A stretch of 64,000 nt of DNA from Cryobacterium mannosilyticum (GCF_004402705.1 NZ_SOFM01000006.1:1-64000), one strand, 5' to 3'. Counted from the stretch's first letter, positions 49,529 through 57,611 are shown. The notes: generated from the sequence alone by a model not told the origin. A program made the numbers and translations.

Positions 49529-50916
49529 GGTCTGAGGCTTTCCTGGAGTTGCCGGAGGTGGGTGCCGAGGGTGCCGTCGACGGCCGGGTAGCTCGCGGGC
49601 GTGGCCGCCGGGGCGGCGAGACGGGGGGCGAACAGGATCGCGGCCAGGGCGACCAGCACCACGGCGACGGCGACGACCCCCATCGTGCGGCGGGTAGGTC
49701 TCCGGCTCGAAGTCGAGGTCGACGGCGAGGCAGCGGGGGAGGGGCGGGTCAGGCCGGTTCGTCCGCGGGCGGGAAGGAACTCGGTCGGCGCGTCCGCCCG
49801 CACGGCCCTGGAATCCTCCGCGGAGGCGTCAGAGGTCGCGGAGGACGGTGTCGGCAGCAGGGCCGTCTTCTCCAGCCCGGCGGTCTGTTCGAGAAGGGCG
49901 GTCTTCTCCAGCCCGGCGGTCTGTTCGAGAAGGGCGGTCTTCTCCAGAAGGGCGGTCTTGTCGAGGGCCGCGGTCTTCTCCAGCAGCACGGTTGCTGCCG
50001 TGGGTTCGAGGAGTGCGGTCCCGTCGGCGTCGTCGAGCACTGAGTGCGCCGCGTCCGCGGCCGGTCCGGGCTCGGCCACGAGTGCCCGCAGGCGCACGGC
50101 GGCCTGCTCGGCGGTGAACCGCTCCTCGACGACCCGGTTGGTCATGCCGCCGAGCACTTCGGCCCAGCCGCTGCCGAGGAATTCGGGGATGACGGGGTCA
50201 CGCGCCAGTCTGGCCATCGCGGATTCGATCGCCGGGCCGGGGAAGGCCCGCTCGCCGGTCAGACACTCGAGCAGGACGAGGCCGAGCGAGTAGACGTCGC
50301 TGGGCGGTCCGATCGGTTCGCCCAACGCCTGCTCGGGGCTGAGGTAGCCGGCGGTGCCGAGCAGCGCCCCCGTTTTCGTGAGGTGGGTGGCGTCGAACAG
50401 CCGGGCGATGCCGAAGTCGGCGAGTTTGGCGTGCATGCCCCGGCCGGGGAAACCGGACGGCGCGAGCAGCACGTTGGCCGGTTTGATGTCGCGGTGGATG
50501 ATTCCCTGAGAGTGCACGTAATGCAGGGCCTCGCCCAGGTCGGCGCCGATCTCGGCGACCTCCGCCGGCAGCACCGGGCCGTCGTTGATCCGGCTGCGAA
50601 GGTCGCGCCCGTTGACGAACTCCATCACGATGAAGGTGCGGGGGACGCCCTCGATGACGGCGGTTCCGGCGTCGAACAGGGTGACCAGGGCGAAGTGGTT
50701 CAGGCTCGCCAGCACGGCGACCTCGCCGCTCTGGCGCTCAGGGCCGGCGTCGTCGGCGGTGTCCATGCGGAAAAGCTTGACCGCCACGGTCCGCCCGAGC
50801 ACGACATCCGTCGCCTCGTAGACGACTGCCATGCCGCCCGTTCCGATCAAACGGTCGATGCGGAACCGGTCGGCGAGTCGAACGCCGATCGGGCTGGGAA
50901 TGCGAGGCTCAGACAG
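49525..50916 (-). CDS. Ser/Thr protein kinase with a T-x-x-L repeat array
   Basis: A 463-residue Hanks-type kinase: P-loop IGTGGMAVVYEATD, VAVKLF lysine, HRDIKPANVLL, ADFGIARLF, LSPEQALGEPI. Residues about 295-352 hold a hexad array (TALLEK, TALLEQ, TAGLEK and variants) in which nearly every Thr has Leu at +3. After a Ser/Pro/Thr linker comes one TM (about 411-430) and only ~30 external residues. The best start is CTG at 50916, 6 nt after a perfect AGGAGG and reading MSEPRIPSPIG; the next upstream start (GTG 50955) has no usable site and would place the AGGAGG inside the gene. Confidence 0.88.
   Translation of the reverse strand: MSEPRIPSPIGVRLADRFRIDRLIGTGGMAVVYEATDVVLGRTVAVKLFRMDTADDAGPERQSGEVAVLASLNHFALVTLFDAGTAVIEGVPRTFIVMEFVNGRDLRSRINDGPVLPAEVAEIGADLGEALHYVHSQGIIHRDIKPANVLLAPSGFPGRGMHAKLADFGIARLFDATHLTKTGALLGTAGYLSPEQALGEPIGPPSDVYSLGLVLLECLTGERAFPGPAIESAMARLARDPVIPEFLGSGWAEVLGGMTNRVVEERFTAEQAAVRLRALVAEPGPAADAAHSVLDDADGTALLEPTAATVLLEKTAALDKTALLEKTALLEQTAGLEKTALLEQTAGLEKTALLPTPSSATSDASAEDSRAVRADAPTEFLPARGRTGLTRPSPAASPSTSTSSRRPTRRTMGVVAVAVVLVALAAILFAPRLAAPAATPASYPAVDGTLGTHLRQLQESLRP
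49865..49990 (-). repeat. 18/36-bp tandem repeats encoding hexapeptides in the kinase
   Basis: Two perfect 36-bp copies (49865-49900 and 49901-49936) are followed by three diverged 18-bp units (49937-49954, 49955-49972, 49973-49990). Lengths are multiples of 18, so the frame is kept and copy number can change without breaking the gene. Confidence 0.9.
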
Positions 50917-50922
50917 AGGGGT

Positions 50923-50928
50923 CCTCCT
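50923..50928 (-). promoter_or_regulatory. Ribosome binding site indicating a CTG start
   Basis: AGGAGG on the reverse strand, 6 nt before CTG 50914-50916. It is the strongest Shine-Dalgarno sequence near this gene, and no ATG, GTG or TTG lies at a suitable distance in frame. Confidence 0.6.
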
Positions 50929-50999
50929 AGTAGGTCCAACGGTTAAGCAAACCACACCCTGGGCCGGGAACGGCCAGCGCCTTCGCAGCTTGAAGTGGG

Positions 51000-51005
51000 T
51001 AATCT
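51000..51005 (+). promoter_or_regulatory. -10 box (TAATCT) of the RIP protease gene, leaderless type
   Basis: TAATCT ends 6 nt before the GTG at 51012. No Shine-Dalgarno sequence is present. Confidence 0.5.
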
Positions 51006-51011
51006 ACGACT

Positions 51012-52391
51012 GTGGAAACCGTGCTGCTGTATCTCCTGGGCGTCGTCATCGTCGTCATCGGGCTCGCCCTGTCCATCGGCCTGCACGAAATCGGCCACCT
51101 TCTGCCGGCCAAAGCGTTCGGGGTGAAGGTCACCCAGTACATGATCGGATTCGGTCCGACACTGTGGTCTCGCCGCAAGGGCGAGACCGAATACGGCGTC
51201 AAGGCCATCCCCCTGGGCGGTTACATCTCGATGATCGGGATGTTCCCGCCGGCGAAGAAGGGTGGCAAGGTCCAGGTCTCCAGCACCGGCTTCTTCAACC
51301 AGCTCGTTCAGGAGGGCGCACCGGAGAAGAAACCGAACGCCCTGGCCACCCTGGTCGACGACGCGCGCCAGTCCAGCGCCGACACCATCGGTGAGGGTGA
51401 GGACCACCGCGCGTTCTACCGGCTCCCGGTCTGGAAGCGCATCATCATCATGCTCGGCGGGCCGACCATGAACCTGCTCATCGCGCTCGTGCTGTTCGCC
51501 GTGCTGCTGATGGGTTTCGGCACCGCGCAGGCGAGCACCACCGTCGGCAGCGTCTCAGCCTGCGTGCTGCCGGCCACCAGCGCCCGGCAGTCCTGCGAGG
51601 CGTCCGACGAGAAGGCTCCCGGCGCCGCGGCCGGTCTGAAGCCCGGTGACCGGCTCATCAGCATCAACGGCACGGCCATCGACAGCTGGGCCCAGTCCAC
51701 CGACCTGATCCGTAACTCGCCCGGCATCCCGCTCACCGTCGTCGTCGAGCGCGACGGCGCGAAGCAGACCCTCACGATCACGCCCAAGCTCACCGAGCGG
51801 TATGTGATGGATGCCGCGGGCAAGGTCGAGAAGGACCAGTCCGGCAAGGCGCTCACCCAGGAGGTCGGCTTCGTCGGCATCGGCCCGGCAGGCGAACTCG
51901 TGCAACAGCCGGCCACGGCGGTCCTCCCGGCCGTCGGCGACAACATCGGCGCCGTGGTGCACATGATCGCCAACCTGCCGCAGCGGATGGTCGACATCGC
52001 GAACGCCGCCTTCGGCCCCGGCGAGCGCGACCCCAACGGCCCGATCAGCGTGGTCGGCGTCGGCCGCGTCGCCGGCGAGATCGCGAGCATCGACAGCATC
52101 CCGGTGAACAGCAAGATCGCCAGCATGCTCGGGCTGCTCGCCTCGCTCAACATCGCCCTGTTCGTGTTCAACCTGATCCCGCTGATGCCGCTCGACGGCG
52201 GTCACGTCGCCGGGGCGCTCTGGGAAGGCCTGCGACGCTGGATCGCCCGGCTGTTCAAGCGCCCCGACCCGGGCCCCGTCGACACCGCCAGCCTGATGCC
52301 GCTCACCTTCGCCGTCGTGATCGTGCTCGGCGGGATGAGCCTGCTGCTGATCTACGCCGACATCGTCAAGCCGATCAGCTTGTTCGGCTGA
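51012..52391 (+). CDS. rip1: Site-2 intramembrane metalloprotease (RIP, RseP/Rip1 type)
   Basis: A 459-residue zinc protease that cuts anti-sigma factors and other single-pass proteins within the membrane. TM1 carries the zinc motif HEIGH (about residues 25-29), followed by the substrate-gating GGYISMIGM loop, a second TM, one PDZ domain (AGLKPGDRLISINGTAI), and the third zinc ligand in LIPLMPLDGGHV, with a final TM. Actinobacterial homologues (Rv2869c) lie between dxr and ispG, as here. GTG start, leaderless. Confidence 0.95.
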   Translation: METVLLYLLGVVIVVIGLALSIGLHEIGHLLPAKAFGVKVTQYMIGFGPTLWSRRKGETEYGVKAIPLGGYISMIGMFPPAKKGGKVQVSSTGFFNQLVQEGAPEKKPNALATLVDDARQSSADTIGEGEDHRAFYRLPVWKRIIIMLGGPTMNLLIALVLFAVLLMGFGTAQASTTVGSVSACVLPATSARQSCEASDEKAPGAAAGLKPGDRLISINGTAIDSWAQSTDLIRNSPGIPLTVVVERDGAKQTLTITPKLTERYVMDAAGKVEKDQSGKALTQEVGFVGIGPAGELVQQPATAVLPAVGDNIGAVVHMIANLPQRMVDIANAAFGPGERDPNGPISVVGVGRVAGEIASIDSIPVNSKIASMLGLLASLNIALFVFNLIPLMPLDGGHVAGALWEGLRRWIARLFKRPDPGPVDTASLMPLTFAVVIVLGGMSLLLIYADIVKPISLFG

Positions 52392-52406
52392 CCCGGCTTC
52401 CCGCGC

Positions 52407-52424
52407 CTACTCCCGGGGGAGTAG
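52407..52424. promoter_or_regulatory. Perfect inverted repeat before the sensor kinase, candidate response-regulator operator
   Basis: CTACTCCCGGGGGAGTAG has 8-base arms separated by 2 nt. Its centre is about 65 nt before the predicted transcription start of the kinase gene. A 15/18 match precedes the SHOCT gene at 54476-54493. Confidence 0.6.
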
Positions 52425-52468
52425 CCGGAGACGGCCCCCGGGCGGATGCCGCGTCCCCGCCCGGGTCG

Positions 52469-52474
52469 TAGCAT
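52469..52474 (+). promoter_or_regulatory. -10 box (TAGCAT) of the sensor kinase gene, leaderless type
   Basis: TAGCAT ends 6 nt before the ATG at 52481. Confidence 0.5.
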
Positions 52475-52480
52475 CAGAAC

Positions 52481-53812
52481 ATGCCACCGCACTGGGATTC
52501 GGACGCTCCGTGGTACGACCACGACCGCGGCCGCCCCGGCGGAGGCTACGGCGCCCGGATCCCGGCTGCGGCCCGGTTGTGGATCCCGGTGGTCGTGTCC
52601 TTCCTCGTGCAGGTCCCCGCGGTCGCGGTCCTCGCCCGTTCCGGCCGTGAGTTCGGCCCAGACGCCGGCCGGGAGATCGGCCGGGTGTTCGGCCGGGAAC
52701 TCGTGCACGGCGGGCTCCGGCCCGGCTGGTACCTCGCCGTGGTGCTCGCCCTCATCGGTCCGCTCGCCCTGATCGGCGCCCGCCGTTACCCTGGCCCCGT
52801 CGTGACCGTCGCCGCCGCGGCCGCGGGCGCGCTCGTGCTGCTGCGGCCCGACATCGGGCTGCCCTACGTCGCGGTCGGTTTCGCGATCGTGCTCGGCATC
52901 GTGCGCGGCGCCCGGGTCTGGGTGTATGCCTCGGTCGCCGCCGTCTGGGTGGCCACTATCGGCCTCGCCGGGCTCTACGGCATCCCGTTGCAGCCGGGCC
53001 GGATCGCACTCACCACCCTGGGCCTGGCCCTGCTGATGGGTTTCGGCGAGGCGATCCGCACCCGGCGGGAGCAGATCCACGACCTGCGTCGCCGGGCGGA
53101 TGCGCGGCGGCAGTCCGCCGAGCAGCGCGAGCGGGTGCGGATCGCCCGGGAACTGCACGACGTGCTCGCCCATTCGCTGTCCCAGATCAACGTGCAGGCC
53201 GGCGTCGGGCTGCACCTGATCGACAGCCAGCCGGGCAAGGCCGCTGAGGCCCTGGCCAGCATTAAGGCCACGAGCAAGAACGCCCTCGACGAGGTGCGCA
53301 CGGTGCTCGGGATCCTGCGCTCCGACGTCGACCCGTCGGGCGTATCGGGCGTATCCGGTGCATCCGGCGCATCCGGCGCATCCGGCGCAGACGATGACGC
53401 CCCCCGCACGCCCCAGCCGGACCTGGCGGGGCTGCCTGCCCTGGTCGAGTCGTTCAGCGCCCAGGGCCTGCGGGTCGAGCTGGTGAACGAGCTCGGCCCG
53501 GAGGGGACCTCAGCGCCGGCCGCCACCCAGCTCGCCCTGTACCGGATTTGCCAGGAGGCGCTCACGAACGTGTTGCGGCATTCGGGGGCTCGCGCGGCAT
53601 CCGTGCACCTGGCCGTCGACGGCGCAGAGGTACGGCTGACCGTGACCGACGACGGCACGACGCGCCCGGGTGATGCCTCGATCATGCCCGGCGGCGGCCT
53701 GCTGGGGATGCGGGAGCGGGCCGAACTGCTCGGCGGCAGCCTGCGGGTCGAGCGGATGCCGGCCGGCGGGTTCCTGGTCGAGGCTCGCCTTCCGCTGCGG
53801 AGGCCCCGATGA
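52481..53812 (+). CDS. Sensor histidine kinase (NarL/DesK type)
   Basis: A 443-residue membrane sensor. Five or so TM helices fill residues 25-190; a short coiled coil (RREQIHDLRRRADARRQSAEQRER) leads to the HisKA_3 dimerisation domain with the phospho-acceptor His in IARELHDVLAHSLSQINVQ; then a VSGASG-type linker and the HATPase domain (N-box ICQEALTNVLRHS, G-boxes VTDDGT and GGGLLGMRERAELLGG). No large external domain, so it probably senses membrane state or a small molecule. Stop overlaps the regulator ATG. Confidence 0.93.
   Translation: MPPHWDSDAPWYDHDRGRPGGGYGARIPAAARLWIPVVVSFLVQVPAVAVLARSGREFGPDAGREIGRVFGRELVHGGLRPGWYLAVVLALIGPLALIGARRYPGPVVTVAAAAAGALVLLRPDIGLPYVAVGFAIVLGIVRGARVWVYASVAAVWVATIGLAGLYGIPLQPGRIALTTLGLALLMGFGEAIRTRREQIHDLRRRADARRQSAEQRERVRIARELHDVLAHSLSQINVQAGVGLHLIDSQPGKAAEALASIKATSKNALDEVRTVLGILRSDVDPSGVSGVSGASGASGASGADDDAPRTPQPDLAGLPALVESFSAQGLRVELVNELGPEGTSAPAATQLALYRICQEALTNVLRHSGARAASVHLAVDGAEVRLTVTDDGTTRPGDASIMPGGGLLGMRERAELLGGSLRVERMPAGGFLVEARLPLRRPR
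53341..53388 (+). repeat. 9-bp tandem repeat in the sensor kinase linker
   Basis: About five copies of GTATCCGGC/GCATCCGGC encode a Val/Ala-Ser-Gly linker between the dimerisation and ATPase domains. In frame; likely length-variable between strains. Confidence 0.8.
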
Positions 53813-54465
53813 TCCGCGTCGTCATCGCCGACGACCAGCAGCTGATCCGGGCCGGGTTTCGCGCCCTGTTGGAGTCGGAACCCGACTTCGACGTGGTCGC
53901 GGAGGCTGCGACGGGGGCGGAGGCCGTTGACCAGGTCACCCGGCACCGGCCGGACGTGGTGCTGATGGACATCCGGATGCCCGGCGGTGACGGCCTGTGG
54001 GCGACCGAGCGGATCGCAGCGGATGCGGCGCTCGCCGGCACCCGCATCGTGATCGTGACGACCTTCGAGCTCGACGACTACGTCGCCCAGGCGATCCGGG
54101 CCGGGGCCAGCGGCTTCCTGGTCAAAGACACCGAACCGACCGAACTGATCCGGGCGGTGCGGGTCGCCGCGGCCGGGGACGCGCTGCTCTCGCCCGGCGT
54201 CACCCGGCGCCTGCTCGAACGGCTGGAGTCCGGGCTCCGGGCCCCGCAGGGTCACACCTCGCTCGAGCCGCTGACAGCACGGGAGCGCGAGGTTCTCGGC
54301 CTGGTCGGCCGCGGAATGACCAACACGGAGATTGCGGTGCGGCTGTTCCTCAGCCCGCTGACCGCGAAGACCCACGTGTCGCGGATCATGAGCAAGCTCG
54401 GCGCTCGCGACCGGGTGCAGCTGGTCATCATCGCCTACGAGGAAGGCCTCGTCGGAGGCTGGTAG
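53809..54465 (+). CDS. Response regulator, NarL/FixJ (LuxR) family
   Basis: A 218-residue partner of the sensor kinase. The receiver domain has acidic DD (VVIADDQQLIRAG), the phospho-Asp in DVVLMDIRMPGGDGL, Thr/Ser switch in IVIVTTFELDDYV and the Lys in GFLVKDTEP. The LuxR-type helix-turn-helix is LTAREREVLGLVGRGMTNTEIAVRLFLSPLTAKTHVSRIMSKLGARDR. The ATGA overlap gives coupled translation. It probably binds the inverted repeat at 52407-52424 and the related site at 54476-54493. Confidence 0.94.
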   Translation: MIRVVIADDQQLIRAGFRALLESEPDFDVVAEAATGAEAVDQVTRHRPDVVLMDIRMPGGDGLWATERIAADAALAGTRIVIVTTFELDDYVAQAIRAGASGFLVKDTEPTELIRAVRVAAAGDALLSPGVTRRLLERLESGLRAPQGHTSLEPLTAREREVLGLVGRGMTNTEIAVRLFLSPLTAKTHVSRIMSKLGARDRVQLVIIAYEEGLVGGW

Positions 54466-54475
54466 GGCGGGCGCA

Positions 54476-54493
54476 CTGCACCCGGGGGAGTAC
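54476..54493. promoter_or_regulatory. Second copy of the candidate response-regulator site, before the SHOCT gene
   Basis: CTGCACCCGGGGGAGTAC matches the perfect dyad at 52407-52424 at 15 of 18 positions, with the right arm and centre almost intact. It lies about 70 nt before a TAGGAAT -10-like sequence at 54544-54550, a distance close to that at the kinase promoter. Confidence 0.5.
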
Positions 54494-54615
54494 CCGAAGT
54501 GTCGCCGCGGGGCGGATTCGGCGGCTGGGGCGGCTCGCGAGACTAGGAATACCGGTCAGGGCGGACCTTCCGCCGGGCAACAGCGCACCGGGCCTCTCCA
54601 CAGAATGGACACATC

Positions 54616-54981
54616 ATGCTTTCGACTGCGGTACTCACCGGGCTCGCCGCCTACCCGGGCCCCGGGCCCGGCCACGGCTGGGGCGGCGGGCTGATCTGGT
54701 TGCTGGTCCTGATCCCGCTGTTCGGCCTCGGGCTCTTCGCACTCCTCTTCGCACTGCTCGGCCGCCGCTGGCGGCGCGGAATGGCCGGCCCCGGATACCC
54801 GGGCGGGCCGGGCTTCCCCGGCGGCCCGTCGCACTGGCAGGCCGGCGGGGACACCCGCAGCGCGGAGAAGACCCTCGCCGAGCGGTTCGCCCAGGGGGAC
54901 ATCGACGAGGTCGAGTACCGGGCCAGGCTCGAGGTGCTCCGGGCCAACCGCGCCGACGACGCGGCCGCGCCGCCGCAATAG
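54616..54981 (+). CDS. Small membrane protein with a SHOCT domain
   Basis: A 121-residue protein: one TM helix (about residues 22-45, LIWLLVLIPLFGLGLFALLFALLGRR), a Gly/Pro-rich stretch, and a C-terminal SHOCT motif (AEKTLAERFAQGDIDEVEYRARLEVLRA), a short helical oligomerisation module. Function unknown. It follows the two-component genes with a candidate regulator site between, so it is probably a target of that system, perhaps in envelope stress. It converges on the thiolase gene. Confidence 0.8.
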   Translation: MLSTAVLTGLAAYPGPGPGHGWGGGLIWLLVLIPLFGLGLFALLFALLGRRWRRGMAGPGYPGGPGFPGGPSHWQAGGDTRSAEKTLAERFAQGDIDEVEYRARLEVLRANRADDAAAPPQ

Positions 54982-55005
54982 CGCTGCGAACCGGGCGCCG
55001 GCAGG

Positions 55006-56190
55006 TCAGCGCGAGAGCAGCAGAGCCTCGCCCTGGCCGCCGCCGCCGCAGAGCGCCACGGCCGCCTTCCCGCTGCCGCGACGGGCGAGTTCGAGCGCCG
55101 CGTGCAGCGCCAGCCTCGAACCCGAGGCGCCGATCGGATGGCCGATCGCGATGGCGCCGCCGTGGATGTTGACCAGCTCGGGCGAGAGCCCGAGTTCCCT
55201 GGTCGATTCGAGCGAGACCGCCGCGAACGCCTCGTTGATCTCGACCAGGTCGAGTTCACCGGCGGCCCAGCCCTCCCGGTCGAGCGCGTGCTTGATCGCG
55301 TTCGCCGGCTGGGAGTGCAGCGAGTTGTCCGGTCCGGCGACATGGCCGGATGCCTTCACCACGGCGAGCCAGTCCAGCCCCCGTTCCTCCGCCCAGGTCC
55401 GGCTGCAGAGCACCAGCGCGCTCGCGCCGTCGCTGAGCGGCGAGGAGTTCCCGGCGGTGATGGTGCCGTCCGCCGTGAACGCCGGGCGCAGCCGGCCGAG
55501 CGTCTCGGTGGTGCTGTCGCCGCGCACGCCCTCGTCGGCCGTGACCAGGAGTGGGTCCCCGCGGCGCTGCGGCACGCTCAGCGGCGTGATCTCGTCGTCG
55601 AAGAGGCCGCCGCGGGCGGCTGCTGCCGCGCGCTGGTGCGAGGCGGCCGCGATGGCGTCCTGCTCGGGCCGGTCGATCCCGAGCCTGCCGTTCACCTGCT
55701 CGGTGGAGAGTCCCATCGAGAGCCCGTCGAAGGCATCCGTCAGCCCGTCGTGCGCCGCGTGGTCCAGCGCGGTGACGCTGCCGTACGGCCAGCCCTGGCG
55801 GGACCCGGGGAGCAGGTGCGGGGCCTGGGACATGGACTCCTGGCCGCCGGCGATGACCACGTCGACCTCGCCCAGACGGATGAGCCTGGCCGCGTCGACG
55901 ACGGCGGCCAGGCCGGAGAGGCAGACCTTGTTGAGCGTCATCGCGGGCACGTTCCACGGGATGCCGGCCGCGATCGCACTCTGCCTGGCCGGATTCTGGC
56001 CGCAGCCGGCCTGCAGCACCTGCCCCATCAGCACCGAGTCGACCTGGCCGGGGGACACCCCGGCACGGTCGAGTGCGCCTGTGATGGCGGCGCTGCCCAG
56101 TTGCACGGCGCTCAGGCCGGCCAACTGGCCGTTCACCCGCCCCTGCGGAGTGCGGGACCCGGCCAGGATGACCACTTCGATCGAGCTCAT
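55006..56190 (-). CDS. Acetyl-CoA C-acyltransferase (thiolase)
   Basis: A 394-residue thiolase joining or cleaving acyl-CoA and acetyl-CoA. The nucleophile is in MTLNKVCLSGLAAV (about residue 87), with GGQESMSQAPHLL, EINEAFAAVSL, GGAIAIGHPIGASG (catalytic His) and the second Cys in VALCGGGGQGEAL. The length and VILAGSRTPQGRVNGQLAG start fit acetyl-CoA acetyltransferases. AAGGAGTC lies 3 nt before ATG 56190; the frame continues upstream without family-like sequence. Direction (beta-oxidation or synthesis) cannot be read from context. Confidence 0.92.
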   Translation of the reverse strand: MSSIEVVILAGSRTPQGRVNGQLAGLSAVQLGSAAITGALDRAGVSPGQVDSVLMGQVLQAGCGQNPARQSAIAAGIPWNVPAMTLNKVCLSGLAAVVDAARLIRLGEVDVVIAGGQESMSQAPHLLPGSRQGWPYGSVTALDHAAHDGLTDAFDGLSMGLSTEQVNGRLGIDRPEQDAIAAASHQRAAAAARGGLFDDEITPLSVPQRRGDPLLVTADEGVRGDSTTETLGRLRPAFTADGTITAGNSSPLSDGASALVLCSRTWAEERGLDWLAVVKASGHVAGPDNSLHSQPANAIKHALDREGWAAGELDLVEINEAFAAVSLESTRELGLSPELVNIHGGAIAIGHPIGASGSRLALHAALELARRGSGKAAVALCGGGGQGEALLLSR

Positions 56191-56347
56191 GATGACTCCT
56201 TCGTCTTCGTGTAACCGTGTTCGCGCGCCGTCCTCGTGGGACCGTGGCATGCGTCGTCCACCGAGCGTAGCCGTGCCGCCCGGGCGCCAGGTCACGGCCG
56301 AGGCGTGTCCCTGCCGCCGAATCGGATCATCTCCCAGTTGCCTGACT

Positions 56348-56353
56348 TAGGAT
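56348..56353 (+). promoter_or_regulatory. -10 box (TAGGAT) of ispG, leaderless type
   Basis: TAGGAT abuts an ATG at 56354 and lies exactly 6 nt before the in-frame GTG at 56360. This places transcription start on the GTG and argues that the ATG is not transcribed. Confidence 0.5.
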
Positions 56354-56359
56354 ATGGCC

Positions 56360-57517
56360 GTGGCTGCTATCAATTTGGGAATGCCCAAAGTACCCGAGGT
56401 TCTCGCTCCGCGACGTAAGAGTCGCCAGATCAAGGTCGGCAAGGTCCTCGTCGGCGGTGACGCTCAAGTCAGCGTCCAGTCGATGACGACGACGCCCACG
56501 ACGAACATCAACGCGACGCTCCAGCAGATCGCCGAACTCACGGCATCCGGCTGCGACATCGTGCGCGTCGCCGTGCCGACCCGTGACGACGCCGAAGTGC
56601 TCTCGATCATCGCGAAGAAGAGCCAGATCCCCGTCATCGCGGACATCCACTTCCAGCCCAGCTACGTCTTCGCCGCGATCGACGCCGGCTGTGCCGCCGT
56701 GCGGGTCAACCCGGGCAACATCCGCAAGTTCGACGACCAGGTCGGCAAGATCGCCGCCGCCGCGAAGGCCGCCGGCGTCTCGATCCGGATCGGCGTCAAC
56801 GCCGGATCCCTCGAGCCGAGCCTGATGCAGAAGTACGGCAAGGCCACCCCCGAGGCGCTCGTCGAGAGCGCGGTCTGGGAGGCGAGCCTGTTCGAGGAGC
56901 ACGACTTCCACGACTTCAAGATCTCGGTCAAGCACAACGACCCGGTGATCATGGTCAAGGCCTACCGGCTGCTCGCCGAGCGCGGCGACTGGCCCCTGCA
57001 CCTCGGCGTCACCGAGGCCGGCCCGTCGTTCCAGGGCACCATCAAGAGCGCGACGGCGTTCGGCATCCTGCTCGGCGAGGGCATCGGCGACACCATCCGG
57101 GTCTCGCTCAGCGCGCCCCCGGCCGAGGAAGTCAAGGTCGGCCTGCAGATCCTGCAGTCGCTCAATCTGCGCGAGCGCAAGCTCGAGATCGTCTCCTGCC
57201 CGAGCTGCGGCCGGGCCCAGGTGGATGTCTACAAGCTCGCCAACGACGTCACCGCCGGGCTCGAGGGCATGACCGTGCCGTTGCGCGTTGCCGTGATGGG
57301 CTGCGTCGTCAACGGACCGGGCGAGGCCCGCGAGGCCGACCTGGGCGTGGCATCCGGCAACGGCAAGGGGCAGATCTTCGTGCGCGGCGAGGTCATCAAG
57401 ACCGTGCCGGAGGACGAGATCGTCGCCACCCTGATCGAAGAGGCCAACCGCCTGGCCGCGGAGATGCCTGCGGGCGAGGATTCCCTCGGCGCCCCGGTAG
57501 TCACCGTCTCGAAGTAG
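56360..57517 (+). CDS. ispG: 4-hydroxy-3-methylbut-2-enyl diphosphate synthase
   Basis: Penultimate MEP-pathway enzyme, a 4Fe-4S protein making HMBPP from MEcPP. About 385 residues, the short two-domain bacterial form. TIM barrel: VSVQSMTTTPTTNINATLQQI, VRVAVPTRDDAE, IADIHFQPSY, RVNPGNI, GITEAG-like HLGVTEAGPSF. Cluster ligands: SCPSCGR (two Cys) and AVMGCVVNGPGEA (third Cys). I favour GTG 56360 over ATG 56354 (two residues longer) because of the -10 box. A strong hairpin follows before proS. Confidence 0.93.
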   Translation: MAAINLGMPKVPEVLAPRRKSRQIKVGKVLVGGDAQVSVQSMTTTPTTNINATLQQIAELTASGCDIVRVAVPTRDDAEVLSIIAKKSQIPVIADIHFQPSYVFAAIDAGCAAVRVNPGNIRKFDDQVGKIAAAAKAAGVSIRIGVNAGSLEPSLMQKYGKATPEALVESAVWEASLFEEHDFHDFKISVKHNDPVIMVKAYRLLAERGDWPLHLGVTEAGPSFQGTIKSATAFGILLGEGIGDTIRVSLSAPPAEEVKVGLQILQSLNLRERKLEIVSCPSCGRAQVDVYKLANDVTAGLEGMTVPLRVAVMGCVVNGPGEAREADLGVASGNGKGQIFVRGEVIKTVPEDEIVATLIEEANRLAAEMPAGEDSLGAPVVTVSK

Positions 57518-57553
57518 CCCCCTCCCGCCCCGACGCACCCTTCCCGCGCGTTG

Positions 57554-57602
57554 AGTTGCGGAGAAGGCACCCTCGCGCGACGAGGGTGCTTTCTCCGTAA
57601 CT
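57554..57602. terminator. 22-bp hairpin between ispG and proS
   Basis: 57554-57575 pairs with 57581-57602 across a 5-nt loop; only two positions are not Watson-Crick and both form G-U pairs in the forward transcript. The inner GCACCCTCG/CGAGGGTGC stem is followed by TTTCT. A likely ispG terminator ending 10 nt before the proS -10 box. Its size and symmetry also suit a dispersed palindromic repeat. Confidence 0.65.
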
Positions 57603-57611
57603 GAGCCGCCG

